Shown here: piece by piece, positions 45,449 through 59,264 of the stretch | Position numbering within the stretch: position 1 is the first letter of the stretch | How the letters are laid out: each line of letters starts with the position of its first letter | From: Globodera rostochiensis | Taxonomy: Eukaryota; Nematoda; Chromadorea; Rhabditida; Heteroderidae | Assembly (NCBI GenBank): GCA_018350325.1 | Contig: JAEVLN010000001.1 | Coordinates: forward strand, 2,345,501 to 2,409,500 | Direction of reading: 5' to 3' | DNA length: 64,000 nt | The notes under the pieces: model-generated | The model's database searches: none | Told to the model about the DNA's origin: nothing | Seen by the model: only the letters and a program-made list of their open reading frames with translations | Translations under genes and position numbers: made by a program

Positions 45449-46152
45449 ATGATTTTGTATCGCTTTAATGAAAAAATAACCGAATTTTTAATAATTTTAC
45501 CAACATTTTTTACAACATCAAAAAGAAGCGAAATCCAATTTTAACAGGGCTTTTTTGTCCGAGAAACAAAAACAATTTTTAGAGGTGTTTTTTTGGAAAC
45601 TAAAAAATCGTCACAGAATTTCTATTGACGAATTCGTGATCAGTGCGGGTTGTCAGACATTATTGGAAGAATGGATGGGGGAAATGGCATTTGAGTTAAA
45701 CTCGTATTTAGACGTATCGCCAAAGAAAATTATATTTTTATTAACGAGTGCCAAAAGCGCGCCAAATTCAAAACAATCAACACCAAAAAGTTTCAAAGTA
45801 CAGCTTTCATCTTTGCGAGAAGTTCACGTCTTGGTGTATTTGTTCGCGCAAAGTGCGCTTAAATCATTAGGTAAATGCTTAATTATTTGAAAGTGAATCT
45901 AAATCTTAGCCTTTTATCTATAAAATTGAAGCAAGCCATTGTATTTGTCGAGAATTGAAAAATTCGGCATTTAATTAAAGATTTTTGTTCTCTTTTAGCT
46001 TAGTGATTTTGACCGTTTTGTCTGAGATTTTAACCAAGTTTTTAAATTCCCTTATAGAAATTGTTATAATTGATGCCCAAAATGACCAGGAAATAAAACA
46101 AAGATTGACGACTTTTAACGTATTTGTTTTTTTGCCTCTTTTCATTCTTTAA
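45449..46152 (+). CDS. Small unrecognised protein, divergent from SPRY gene
   Basis: Exons 45449-45456 (ATGATTTT), 45548-45870 and 46058-46152 join in phase to 141 residues. The middle exon has a clean acceptor (TTTTAACAG) and donor (TTAGGTAAAT) and reads SEKQKQFLEVFFWKLKNRHR, then EFVISAGCQTLLEEWMGEMA and SLREVHVLVYLFAQSALKSL; the last exon reads EIVIIDAQNDQEIKQRLTTF and ends FLPLFIL. It is helical and amphipathic, without signal peptide. The 8-base first exon is speculative; its ATG is 16 bases from the start codon of the SPRY gene on the other strand, so the two would share a promoter. No family recognised. Confidence 0.4.
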
Positions 46153-46532
46153 GTAGTCCCCTAACAGAAATGTATGTATGCTCGTCGTGTGAGAGAGGGT
46201 TTGGTTAACACAGATTATAAAAATGGGACCGGAACTATGGATGGAGTACAAAAGTCGGAGGAGGAGACCATCAAATCGCAAAACAAAACATCCAAATCGA
46301 ACTCCGTTTTAATTAACATATACGGATTTTCAAAACAAATCAGATTTGACGGTCATAAATGGGAATGGATGTGTATTGATTGTATCATATATATCATTTG
46401 ATCATCATGATCATTTTTGTGCCGTTCTGATCCGTTGACGAACAAACACACAACACACACATCAGAGTGACCCGCTTTTTGTTTGGATAAACAGCAAAAA
46501 ATGGTCCGTAATTCCATCGTCCAAATAATCCA

Positions 46533-49500
46533 TCACAGTTGCCAATGCTCGGCAAAGTCCACGTAAAGCGAGTGTTCAATGCGAGCGACGGCGTTCTTCA
46601 ACGACTGCGAGCCGTTCAGCAGCTCCGCGTCGCGTAACCGTGGAGCAGTGTCCTGAAATTTGTAGTTGATCTTGGTGCTGCTATAGTCTTCAAAAAGTTG
46701 CAAGTTTTCTTGCAATTTATGTCTCGGCAGGTGTGTAGTAAAAAAAGTCCAGTTCTGTTCAACAACCGAAATGCCCACCCGTCCCAAAGCACTTACATGG
46801 TTCTTGTCCAACTCGGCGTTGTCTGTACCCGTCCCCTCCTCATGATCAATGGCATTCGAATCGCCGTCCAATCGTCCGTTGTACAGCATGTATTTGTGGT
46901 GTTGATGATGTTCGTCGTTGTGATGTGACGACTGCTGCCGTCCTCTGCTGCTGCCGCCACCATTTTGCATGGTCAACGCGTGGAAGAACGGATGCAACTC
47001 CTGGTACGAAGTCAACGTTTTGATGTTGAACAGTGAGGCGGAACGCATTTCAATGTCAGCGCCGGTCAGCTCAGTGTACTTTAAAAGGGGTAAAATTGAA
47101 CATTTTTTTAAAATAAAAATTTGTTAAAGAAGAGAAAATTGTTGCTTTTTATAATACAATGTAGTGTGTGCCACACACCCTATTGTTGAGCAAATGGTTC
47201 AGCCGAACGGCGTACGGCACAAACACATCGCTAACCGACATGGCGTTCATCGGGGAAATGAAAGTCCAACGACACCTTAAAACATTCACATAAACTGTCA
47301 CTCTCTCTCTTTAACTCTTTGTCCACTCTTCCTCGGGATTCCGCGTCCCGATCCGGTGGGGTTCATCCCAAAATATCGAAAAAAGCCAGGAATAAGTGGT
47401 TCAGGAATTGAGCATTTACACTGTTCATGTCCATATTCACTCACTTACATTTGGAACTGCGACATGTATCCCGAGGGCAGCGTGCACAGCGTCTCCAACA
47501 ACTTGCAAGCGGCCAAGAACAGCTGCATGCACTGCTCGTCCCGCGCCGACTTTTGTTCATCAACAGAACCACCGCCGCCGCTTCCGGTCCCACTGGCCGA
47601 GCTGAGCTGATGGTCAATTTGGGCCAGCACTTGGACCTAAAACAAAACAAAATTAAATTTAAAAAAAATGCATTTGTTTGTCCAACCAATTCGGTGACCA
47701 TCGACGGCCAAATGGACACAAAAGAGCTGGGACTCATGCGGACGAGCAGCACACGGTAGCAGGTGAACACCTGCGTGTGGATCACCGGAACTTGGCAAAG
47801 GCGCAAATTTTCCGTCAACCTTTCTGCAAAATGAGCAATTAAAATCACCAATTAATAAAGTAAACACGGGACAACAAAGAAAACGTGCCCTGAATTTCGT
47901 TGAGCTGGCCCGCGTACTGGTCCAACTCCGAGCTGAGGATGACGAACGCCAGTCGCTTCAGGTACTGGGCCCGCATTTCATACTCCTGCTCCTTGCTGGT
48001 GATCAATGTTGACAGGGTGGTTGAGGTTGAGGTGGTAATACGGGCTGAACATTTTCAAAACGTTGAATTATTTTTTTGGCAAAAAAAAAGTAACCAACTG
48101 AGCAGTTCCTTGAACGATGTCTTGTCGTTGGTCATCAAATTGTCGATGACAATCAGCCATTGGCGCAGTGAGTGAATGTCCATTTTGAAAAAGGCTGTCA
48201 AAATATTGGATAAAAATCATTTCCAAAAATGAAACGCTTTAAACCTCCAATAAAAATCCCCCCCCCCCCCCATAGAAGTCTCTCCCCCCCCCCCCCCCTC
48301 CGGGTCCATACAATTGTCCCAAAGCAAATCCATCGCGTTCTTCTTCCACACCGATCGCATGTAATTGTAGGAGCTCATCGAGGCGAGAAATTGTGAGCTG
48401 GCCAAGAAGAAACGCACATTCTTCGCGCTATAATTGGACTCATTAAAAATAAAATGTTTTTGATTGGAAATGCATATTCAGTCTCCCAGGATTCTCTAAA
48501 TTACCCAATAGCATAGGTTTCTTAGACGCTGGCAACCGAACAGTTCATTCATTGACCGCCAAAACCGGGGGGTTTAAACCGGTTCAGATCAAAAAACTGA
48601 CACAAAATGGCTCAAAATCCTACAAAAATTACATCTGGGGTATTTGAACATATATTTTATTTACCAAAAATAAAAAACCACCTTTTTGCCTTCAAATACG
48701 GCAATGTGTTGTTCCAGACCGCTTGCAATGCCGGCAAAAGCTTCTCCTTGTCCTCACTTTTGCACACCGAGTCGATCAGTTCAGCAAGATTCTGGCACAA
48801 AATTTTTCGTAAAAAATTTTTCAAAAAAAAAAAATTTGTGTCGCGCGACCCACCTCCGCAAGCAAAAACAGCGCCTGCGTGGAGTCCGATGGGTCTTTTT
48901 TGTTAGCTCCTGACCCACTGCTGCTGTCCTTCATGCTCGAGCGCAACACGGAGGAGGCGGACGATGTGCCGCCACCACCACCGGCGGCTGCCGTTGATGG
49001 TGTGGGCAGAACTGAACAAAATTCGATTTGTTTGAATACACTCTCTTCTGGAAAAAAACCCTATACAAAATTCCTGATATTGTCGAAATTTAAATGTCTG
49101 TGTCACCTCTGCCTCCCCCTCCTCCCGTCACTGTTCCACCACCGCCACCGCCACAGCTTGCCGTCGTCATCGATTGGGTGTCCAGCGGGAAGGAGAGTCG
49201 ACTCGACGGACCGTGCGCTGTTGTTGTGCCACCACCACCACCACCGGTCAACGAAATGGTTGAGCCGCGCATGGAATTGCTCTCCGATGCCAACGCCGAA
49301 GCGGAGGATAACAGCGGGGCGGCACCAAAAGAGCTGACGGAGGCACCACCGACGACACTGCCACCCCGTTGCTCCAACACGGGACTCAGGTCGGAAGATG
49401 CCGCCATTTTTTGGGCTGGAATTTAGAAAAAAATTGTTTCTTTAAGCTTCCGATGGTTTTTTTTGATATTTTAGAACTCATTTATGTTGCGTCTAACCTC

Positions 49501-52500
49501 CCCCGTTGTATCTTTCTCTATCTCTTACAGGTGCTGGCGTCCTGTCGAACAACCAGTGTCCTCTTCAACCAGGTCGTGGACTCCAACTGCCAGCCGACGA
49601 CCACATTGATTGCCTCAATCAGCTTTTGGCACACATCCAATATCGCCTTGCTGATCTGCTTGTCCTCGATGATGGCCTGACTGCCGCAGCGACGCACAAA
49701 ATCCGTCAATATCCTTAAACAGAAACGTTTGTAAAATGGTTTTCAAGTTTTTTTAAATTTTACTGAACAGCTCCAACATCCCATAAAAAAACAAGTTTTG
49801 CCATCGTGTAATACAACTCACGCAAACTCCAAAAACGATGCTCTGGCGGGCAGTTGCGCAAGCGGCGTGTCGTTGAAGAGAATGGCGAGAGCGGCCCACG
49901 ACTCGCGCAGTTCGTTGACCGACACCTGACGCGTGCACTGGTGCAACATCTCCAGCATAGCAACCTCCAAACTGAAACCACCGCCGGCGGCTCCAATCTT
50001 AAATGGATCATTTTTTTTCTACCATAAATGGAAAAGGAAAAAATACCAAGAACCTTATCACTCCCGGTACTGCTCGAAGAGGACGACTTTGTTGTTTTGT
50101 TGGCCGATTCTTTTAGCGTATCGCTGACCGAACAAATGATTGAGGTCAACGACAGAGACTTCAGATTCAGCGCCAAATTGGCCACTTCAATTTGTTGGTG
50201 GGAGTAGACGAAGGAACACTTAAAAATGAATGAATGATTCTGATCATTATCTGGTCTAATTCTTGTCAAACAAAAAAATTAGGTACCCGACAATTGTCCG
50301 ACATTTTGATACCACTGGCATGGAAGTCGCGGAACATCCACACCACACCCAACGAGTTCATCAGCGCATTTTTGTGTCGCTTGGCGACCGGGTTCAAAAT
50401 GTCCAGGATGAGTGTGCTCAACGACTGAAACAAAGGGTAAAAAGAGGTAAGACTCGTTGGAGGGGTCCTGGGTGTATTTGAAAAATTAAAAAACCAATTT
50501 GCCATCACCACAACAAAACGGACTTTGAATGTGCCAACTTTTGGTGTCGAAGTGTTCGTGCCGCCCCTCCTCCGTTGCTGCTCAGTAAATGCCCACACGT
50601 CGATGAAAATAGCCAAGGCACTCGGAAAGCGTTTGATGAGCTCCCGTTGCGCCTCCAACATCTCCGCCGATTTTCCACTGGCATCGGCACGCGTAGCAAT
50701 GTTTGATGGATTCTGTAAAAGCACAAATTTTTTTTTTTTTTAAATGGGATTTCAATTTCTTTTTTGGATTATAAACAAATTTTTCAAAATCTTTCATCGC
50801 ACACACCTCGCCCGATGTAAACACTCGACCAAACAAATTGTTGATAAGCCCGGTGCCTGGGATGACGGAAATGGCACTGCCGACCATGCTGGTCATGTTT
50901 GATGATGAGAATGCACCACCACCGCCTCCTCCTCCACCGCCGGTGGCACCGGTTGAAGCAACCACGGAGTACCGCAGCGGCGTCACCGACTGCTGGTGGA
51001 AGTTGGGCTGCAATGGGTGAGCCAAGGCGGCCACGGAATGTTTGGTGGACGGCAAAAATGGTGACAGAGAGAACATGGACGTGTTGTTATTGTGCGTGTC
51101 CAGCAGACAAAAGTGCATCAGGGACAGCAGAGACTCGACCAACTGAATGTGATTTTTTTAAAATCAAAATCTGCAACAACAACAACAACAACAAAAAACC
51201 GTTACCATCAAAACGTAGTTGGCCGGATAGATGACCGGCATCACACCACTGTCGTCCAACATTGGTGCCAGATCGTTGGTTCGACTGATGCGATAGTCCA
51301 CAAATTGGATGGGATTTTTCGGATGTTCAAGCACGGAGCTGATTTGGTGATTAACCCTGGTCATTAGTGGCGGCGGTGTGTTCAACGCCGAAACTGCGCT
51401 GCCGTTGATGAACACGGACTCGTACAAATTTCGGCAAATCTGCTCAACCGTATGCACAACAAAAGTTGCCAAAGCTCTAAAAAAACCGGAAGTTTGACTG
51501 GTTTTGTTTAGGATGCGACAAAACCTGTCCAAATATGGCAAAATTCCGATGAGAAAGTGCAGCCACAGCTCGTGCCGTGCCGGACACCGCTTCAACGCGT
51601 TCAGAATGACGCCAAGGAAAAGACGAAGTTCAACGACGGAGTAGCGCGCCTCGCGAATTGTTGACCGATTTTGGGAGGAGTTGTAGTTGATCTGGTTTTC
51701 AGTGATCTGCGAAGACGGCGAACTGTTGCGACTGATCGGAAAGCCAAAATGGCTCTAAAACAAGAAAACGTTTAAAGATAGATTTTTACGGCCTAAAAAT
51801 TGACAATTGATCATGAAAACAATTCTGAACCAAAATCAGTTCAAGTACAGCTAGAGCTACTAGTACCTGTGAGCTAAAGTGCCGAGTGCCCACATGAAGA
51901 CTGTACTCGAGCACCACCAACGCACTGGCAAGGCTGAGCAGGGACCGATGGTAGGCAAAGATCAGATCGCGAAAATGTACACTGTGCGAAGGGCCGTTGT
52001 TGAACTCCGCGATGTCCATTGAGAGGGGCATTCTGTGAAAAAACAAAAAAATTAACCAAAAACAAAAATGGTGCTGATCCACATAATAACCCAAATGAAA
52101 TCGACACCTCCAATCCTTTTGATTAGGCGGCGTTGGAATGGCTGCCAACATCAGCGTAAGAATGACTTTTTGCGTTTTTGTTTGCCGATAGATTTGCTGA
52201 ACAAAAGTGGCCAACTCCTTTGAACTGGCCTCCTTCACAATGTCGTCCAGAATGTTCAACAGCACAGTGAAACAGTCGAGTGCGGCAATCTGTAAAAGTA
52301 AGAAAAATGTAAATGTCTGGTTCACAAAAACAAAACAAAAAAACACGACGGACCTTACACTTCCACGAAAGGACCAGATCAGTTTCGGACACATGGTTTG
52401 TGGGCGAGTTCAAATAGTATGAACGGAAGAAGTACAGCACAACCTGACAACAAAACAAAAAAAACGCGAGTTATTTAAAAAAAAGGCTCAAATCTTTTGC

Positions 52501-55500
52501 TTAAATAGGTACCGTTGAGAATATTTCGAACAGTGTCGAGTGCCGTTGTTGACCAGTTTTGTTCTCCGAGTTGCTCGCCGTCGCCCCATCCTCTTTCTGT
52601 CCGCCATTGTCCTGGGCTGTGCTCCAAAAGCCTTCGCCCTGGATATGCTGATAATGGCGTGCCATAAAGTCGAGCAGTTGCTGGGTTGCTGCAACAGAAG
52701 CACCTCCGATGGTGGCAACGCTGTTAGTCGTTGTGTTGACGCCCGAGTTTGACGAACCATTGCTGCCGCTACTTTTGCAATTGCTGCTGCTGCTGCCGGC
52801 CCTGTTGACCAGCTCGGCCATGTTAGTGAACAGCATGCAGTTCACAAGATGCCGACCCAGTCCGCTGTTATTGCCGCTACGCAACAATGTGCCAATGGTA
52901 CGAAACAGCTTCTCAGCACGGCCCAGGTCCACAATGGACGGACTCTCAGCGTAGAACAACATGTGCGAGAATGTTTCGTCCAGCAACGGCTGCTTGTGAT
53001 CGCCGGGACAGGTCGAGTTGGGCAACTCGGTGGGGTCGAACAAGCGCAGCTCTTGAGTGCCCGTGCTAAAGATGGACTCCTGCAGCGAGTCTTGACGCCG
53101 ATGGCCGGTCCGAATGCGCCGAATTGTGTCTCCGCCAGCGTAAGAAGTGATTCGGGGCACTGCAGCTGCCGCATCGCCGGGTCCAAGCAGTGAGCCAACC
53201 AAGCTCGTCTGGTCGTATGTTGACTCTCGGACAGCGGAGGCACAACGCTTTCGCTTATCCGCAGACCTGAATCGAAAAACGTACAAATTAAGAAGTTTAT
53301 AAAAACCCAGGCTGACCTGTTGAACATGTCACCGTCGGCGCCTGACTGCACATCGCCGCCACGTTGTCTCTGTCGTCGTGTTACCACCGGAGTCACGGTC
53401 GACCTTTCATCCTCATCCAACAATGCCTGGTCCAACATATTCGTGGCCAACTCTTCCAACTCGCCAATGTCTTCGTCACCATCAATGCACGGTTTTGTCC
53501 CTTCCTCCTCCTCATCCACCTCCTCGTCACAAACGGAGTCCACCAAGTACTGCACCGCCTCGACCACTTCCGAGTCCAGCATCGATGTGTCCATTGAATA
53601 GGAGTCTACCGACTCCGCGTCACCGTCAAACTGCGGAATGTCCGACATTGTGCGACGGTGCCCTTTCGCGCTACTGGTGGTGTTGCCGCTACCGATCATC
53701 GCCATCGATAAGGCGGATGTGTTGTGCTGCGGTAGCTGTGCCGACATTTGCGTCGCGTCAAAACTGGGAGATGGAGAAGACACGTTTTTCGAGCAGTTAT
53801 TGTTGTTGCTGCCGTTGTTGTTCATCATCACCCAACCATTCTGATGTCCATGTTGCTGTTGATGTACAGGGGTGGAGAATCCACTGAAACTGCCGTTGAC
53901 ATTGTTGCTGCCTCCATCCGAAAGCAACAACTGCTTGTTCAGGTCGGACACCCATGCCATGCGCGGGTCACAGTCGACATAACTGAAAAGTTGTAAAAAT
54001 TTTATATCAAGGAAAAGCATTTTCTAATAAAAGAAATGAATCCAAAACAATAAATAATAACAAAACAAAAAACCACCTGTAGTTGTTCCACGCATTTCCA
54101 TGCCGTCGTTGCTCCACATCCGTGCACACATGGTGGAACGTCTGTTTGCCGCTCACTGTTGTCAATGCAACGCAATTTGCCTCGGCTGGCATTGACGAAA
54201 GTTGTTCCCGGGTGACGCGCTTTCGCATTTGCACAAATTGAATGGAGACCTAGCAACAAAAAAAAGAAGGTCACAAAAGTTTCCTAAAAAATTTTAAGAA
54301 AACAAAATACAAAAAAAAAAAGAAAATGTTCAAATTGTACCCGTGTTGTGACTGGGTTGAGCAACATAAGCGTGAGCATTTGAACAATTTTGTGCAGTTC
54401 GTTGTGATGGGCACAGTCCATAAACCAGGAATAGGCCAACGCCCTCAGCTCGACCTGTTCAGTACACAATTTGTCATCGGCGATGAAGCCAAGCAGAACC
54501 ATCACAACCCTTCACAAAAAACAAATTTTAATTACAATACACCACAATATAAACTAAATTTCTCTCATAAAATTTGATCAATTCCTTGCATTTTGTGTCC
54601 ATTTCCATTCACATTTATACTTCCGCCCCCCTCCTACCTGTTCATCGGTTTAAGCAGAATGCCGGTGTACACCTCCTCAATGACGGCATTTCGGCAGAAC
54701 ACCCACAAATCGCGAAATTTACGCACCGCCCCACCGCTCAGCACTTTGTTGGCCGATGTGAGCTCCGTGACGACAATGTCCTCCACCTCACTGCTCGTCT
54801 CGCTCACCCGACGCGAGTGGAGTCGGAGCAGTAACAGAGCGATCGGCATCAGCGCGTCAACGTCCGCCGCTGCCGTCGTCTGTTCGTCGGCAAAACGTCG
54901 CCATAGCACCGCGGCGGCCTTCTGAAAATGGTGTTGTGTGGCGGTGATGTCGGGAGTCCCGTCCTGATTCCCCAAAAAATTTTTCTTAATAGAATTCGGG
55001 ACCGAGACTCCCGGAAAATTAAAGCAAACTCTAAATGCACATGAATTTAAAAACATTAATTTAAATTATGTGTTTTCGATTATTTATTTTGAAAATTTCG
55101 CCCACCCTGCACAGTCCTTCCTGCTCAATGCGTTGCAAATCGGCCAGAGAGAGGAACGGCTTCAGCAACACAGTGGTGGTCGTCTTCTGTTTTGGTTGCC
55201 CTTTGGCGGAGCGTTGGCTGAGCGCACGTCCAAAAACGGCCGTGTGCTGTTCAATCATTGAGGCGGACCGGACGCACATGTACAACAACAGGTCAAAGAG
55301 TTGGTTGCGCAGCTCGAAGTCGAAGCCGAACTTGCTGGTTGCCCATGTGGGTGGGTCGATCAGTCGCAGCACTGAGCACAGCCAGGCCGGCATTTGGTGG
55401 TGGCCACCGGTTTCTGCGTGGAGCGAATCGGCTACAAATAAAAAAAAATTGTGAAAAATACATAAACAATATCCATCCTAAATTTAAAACCAAATAAACT

Positions 55501-58500
55501 CAAAAAATAAATTGAAACCATTCGCCACTCGATTAAACAAAAGATTGCAAGAATTTTGAGACAAATTTTGTACAAAATAAAAAAAGAAAGAAAACTCACT
55601 CAATGAACGGCATGCGGTTGATTGATGTTGTGGACTGTTGTTGTGCAATTGGAGGCTGTAGAACGGAAAGTCGGCAAAGTCGCGCATCAATGCAAAGAGT
55701 GCGGCCAGTACACCGACCAAGCGACGCTCACGGTCCGCACAATACCATTCGCAGACGGCGGTAAGCAGGCAGAGGCAGGCCGTCAAACAACGCTCCACCA
55801 GTTTCTGTTCTGGAATTAAAAAATGGATACATTTTAATGGATGATGGAGGAGGAATTCAAGACTGGTGCTGAACCACCTTCTGCCAATTCTTCGTTACAT
55901 TTGATGCCCTTCTTCGAAGGTGAAGACTCGCTGTCGTCATGAATATGCTCGAACACCATGGACAAGTTATTCTGCGTGATTTCGGCCAACAGTCGACGAC
56001 ACAGCACAATGTTGGCCAACATGCAACATTCCGTAGATGCACAACAAAGTGATGTGCCGCTGTTGTTGTCCACATCATCATCCGACGCTGCAGTGGAGTG
56101 CCGTTGCTGACACATTGTCACCATCCCGGACAACACGTTTTGGAGCAGTTCGGGTAGATGCCGACCCCGGATGTCCCCGTGTGAGTCCAACTGCACATTG
56201 CGCACACAGAACGCCACCATGAGGGGGAAGAGCGGTGCGCCATGGTTGTTGCTTTTGTCCCTGCCGCTGTTCTTTTCGCCGCCGTCGTCGACAGCGTTGG
56301 CATCGTTCACAGAACTAAAGTGGAAGCAACACAAACTGAACCCAATCTTCAGTGACAAAAACAATATTAAATTTTCCATAATAAAAATGCCAAAAAATCG
56401 GGATCCCAATCTCGGCATCTTCTTCAATTTCGCGGTATTCGAGACCGAAATGTCAGCGAAAATCCGCCTCTCTCCACGGTCCCAAGTTTTGATTACAATT
56501 ACTCACTTTGAAAAAAACTTTTTGAAAAAGTTCCACAGAAAGCCCGGATCCAGCGAATTCAACAACACATTGAAATTCTTTTTGATCTCATCGGCACGTC
56601 GGTTCTAAAGAAATTTTTTTTAAAATTAAAAATTGCCTTATTTTTTACTATACTAGTATGTTTAAAGCAATTTAAACATTGCTAAAATCTTCAAAAACTT
56701 TCCAATCTCCCCCCTCCCTATATCCCAATTTTGTTGTTGTTGTTGTTGTTAGAATCGCCAATAAAACCCGCTATAAAACGTTAAGATAGAAATTCGCAAA
56801 AATTTGACCACAACAAAATTGCTCTTTAAGAAAGATGCAATTAATTCAAAAATCACAACTCCCATTTTTGAATTAAAATTATCTGGATAACGCCTCTTGA
56901 TTATATAGTCGGGATAGCAAAATTCAATTCATCATACGCTCTGCTCGTCGTCCATTGTCATTGTGTGCACATTCCAAAAGCACTCAAAATTCGGCTCCAA
57001 CTTCTCGCAATCGCTCTGCATATCCCGCACAAGGTCCATGTCGCGTGCACAAATTGTCTCCAACAAATCCGCCAAGCTCTCCTCCAACACCATTTGGCCA
57101 AGCTCCGGTCTGTCCAACATGTAATGGAGAATACGACAGACACGCACTTCAGGAAATTGGATTTGCGGGTCCTGAATTAGAAAAAACAAAAATTTGTTTT
57201 TTTTTTCAAATAAGTTCAACAAACTTTCAACAATGTGCCGTAGCGTCGAATTGTGCCGGTGGACAGGGGCGGCACTTCAACAGTGTCAGCGGAGTGCAAA
57301 TAGTCACGGATGGCCATTTTGATCAACGGAAGCGTGTACTGCTTGAAGAAGACGAGATCAACGGATTCCTCCGTACCGTTCACCGGCAGACCGACAAAGG
57401 CCACGTCGTTTGAACTGTATATGAGAGATTTAAAAAATTGTGTGCCAAAATTAGAAATCCCGGGCAAAAAACTGTATGTGTACCGGTTCAGCAACCACTG
57501 GTAGAGACGCCGGTTCAGGCTCATGTCTCGGCGCAGCACAATGAACATGCAGCGCCGGAGTAGCTGGATCAGTTCACGCCTCGGCACCCAGCCCGAGTCG
57601 AACGGAATTGCGGTGCACAGAAAGTCGAGCAGATGGCGTTGTGCCAACGCGCTGCTGCTGCTTGCGTCGTCCGCCACCGCGCACAGCGCGCGTAACATGT
57701 GCTAACAAAAACGAATTGTTCTTTTTTATCATAATTTTACGCATTTTTAAATTCCATTTTTGGTGCTGTTTATTACCTGTTGCTGGTGATGACAATCGGC
57801 AGAGGATGAAGCAGCAACGGAGCCACCACCGGCCAAAGTGTGGAGCAGTTCAGCGGACGGCTGAGCACTCTTGCGCTTCTCCAACTTCGCGTTCATGAAG
57901 ATGAGGGCCGGCAAACGCACTGATGAACTGCCACCAACTGCCTGAACATTTTTTGTGTTACAGTTCGTAAACCGGAGATTAGTTGAACTATATTTTAAAT
58001 CCAAAACTCGACGGATGTTTTTTGTTCTCACAGATCTGTTACAATTGCACATTCTCCAACAACAAAAAAACTGACCTGCCATAAGCAGGTGTAGAACGCG
58101 TCCGAGCCGACCTTGTCGAGCAGTTGATCCAACAACTTAAAGGCCCGTCCATAGAATTCGGTGCCCTCCTCAAGTGCCAACAGAACGGCGGTGATGAAGC
58201 CGGGAAGTGCAGGCCGAAGGTCGATGCCCAGCGGGAGGAGGTAATGTTCAAAGATGGACAACAGCTCCGATTTGACTTTGATGCCGCAGTGGTCGATCAA
58301 CTGAACAAAAGAGTTGGGGGATGAAAAGTTGTTGTGTTGGGGTTAATAACTCAAAAAAATTTCAAGTCTGTCACAAAATTTTTTTTTTATATTTTCGAAA
58401 TGGGTAGACCATTTTTTTCATAACTAAAAATCAAAAAAAGCCTAACTCTTGTGGCTGTGGTAAAATGATCAAAAAAAAAAACCGGGAAAAGTCCGATGGC

Positions 58501-59264
58501 GTAGAGGAACAACGATCTGGCCAAATTCTGATTGCGTCCCGAATGTCCGAGGATGTTGAACACTTGTCTGTAGGTCTCCAGAGCCTTCAGATGTACACCT
58601 ACAAAATGTTTTTTTTGGCAAATTCAACGTGTCCAGACACACTTTTTTTTTTGAGATTGTCCAATCATAAAGCTTTAAAAAACCATTTAATACCGGATGG
58701 AAGCGCGGGATGGAGACATTGCGAGAGGCGTTTGGCGACGGTCAACGGGTTCGGAATGTCGCTGAAGGACTTTGAATTTGAAGCAAAAACCTAAAAAAAT
58801 CCTTTTGAAAATGTTTAATTAGGCGCGTAAAAAACCTTAATTTTTTTAAATTTTGCATGCTAAACCCCCCCCCCCCCTCTCTAAAATCAAATAATTGTCC
58901 AAATCACCACCATAAATTTTTCTGTTTTTTGTGCACAAACCAAAACAACAATCAAGCTCGAATTGTACTCGCACATAAGCTCTTCCAACTCCAACAATTT
59001 CCAAAGCTTAAGGGAACCCCAAACCTTGCCGAGCTTTCCAAGTGCAGCAATCAAATCGGCCCATTCGGTGGTCGACTCGAACGATTTGAGCGCCTTGTCC
59101 ACCGCTGACGCATAGGCGCGGTATTTGCTGGTGTTTTGCTGCGTTGAAAAAGTGCTGCCGAGCAAAAAACTGCTGCTCGTGGACGCTTCCGAATGATGGG
59201 CTAAATTTGAAAAAAAAAAATTGCTAAAAATGCTTAAAAAACACTCACAACCAGACGCTGACAT
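46533..59264 (-). CDS. pad-1: DOP1/PAD-1 (Dopey) family protein
   Basis: Very large peripheral membrane protein that acts with MON2 and phospholipid flippases at the Golgi and endosomes; C. elegans PAD-1 is the orthologue. More than 30 exons run from ATG 59264 (MSAS) to a TGA at 46533. The Dopey N-terminal domain is clear: SFESTTEWADLIAALGKLGK, LTVAKRLSQCLHPALPSG then VHLKALETYRQVFNIL, SLFLYAIGLFP, LSIFEHYLLPLGIDLRPALP and FKLLDQLLDKVGSDAFYTCL. The middle part has HLLDFLCTAIPFDSGWV and RRCMFIVLRRDMSLNRRLYQ. Ser/Asn/Gly-rich low-complexity linkers lie around 46900, 49100-49400, 50900 and 53600-53900, with an Asp/Glu block near 53450-53600. The C-terminal exons read ARIEHSLYVDFAEHWQL. Several exon borders in the middle are approximate. 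Introns hold C/G homopolymers (48260-48300). No internal stop breaks the chain where phase could be checked. Confidence 0.88.
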
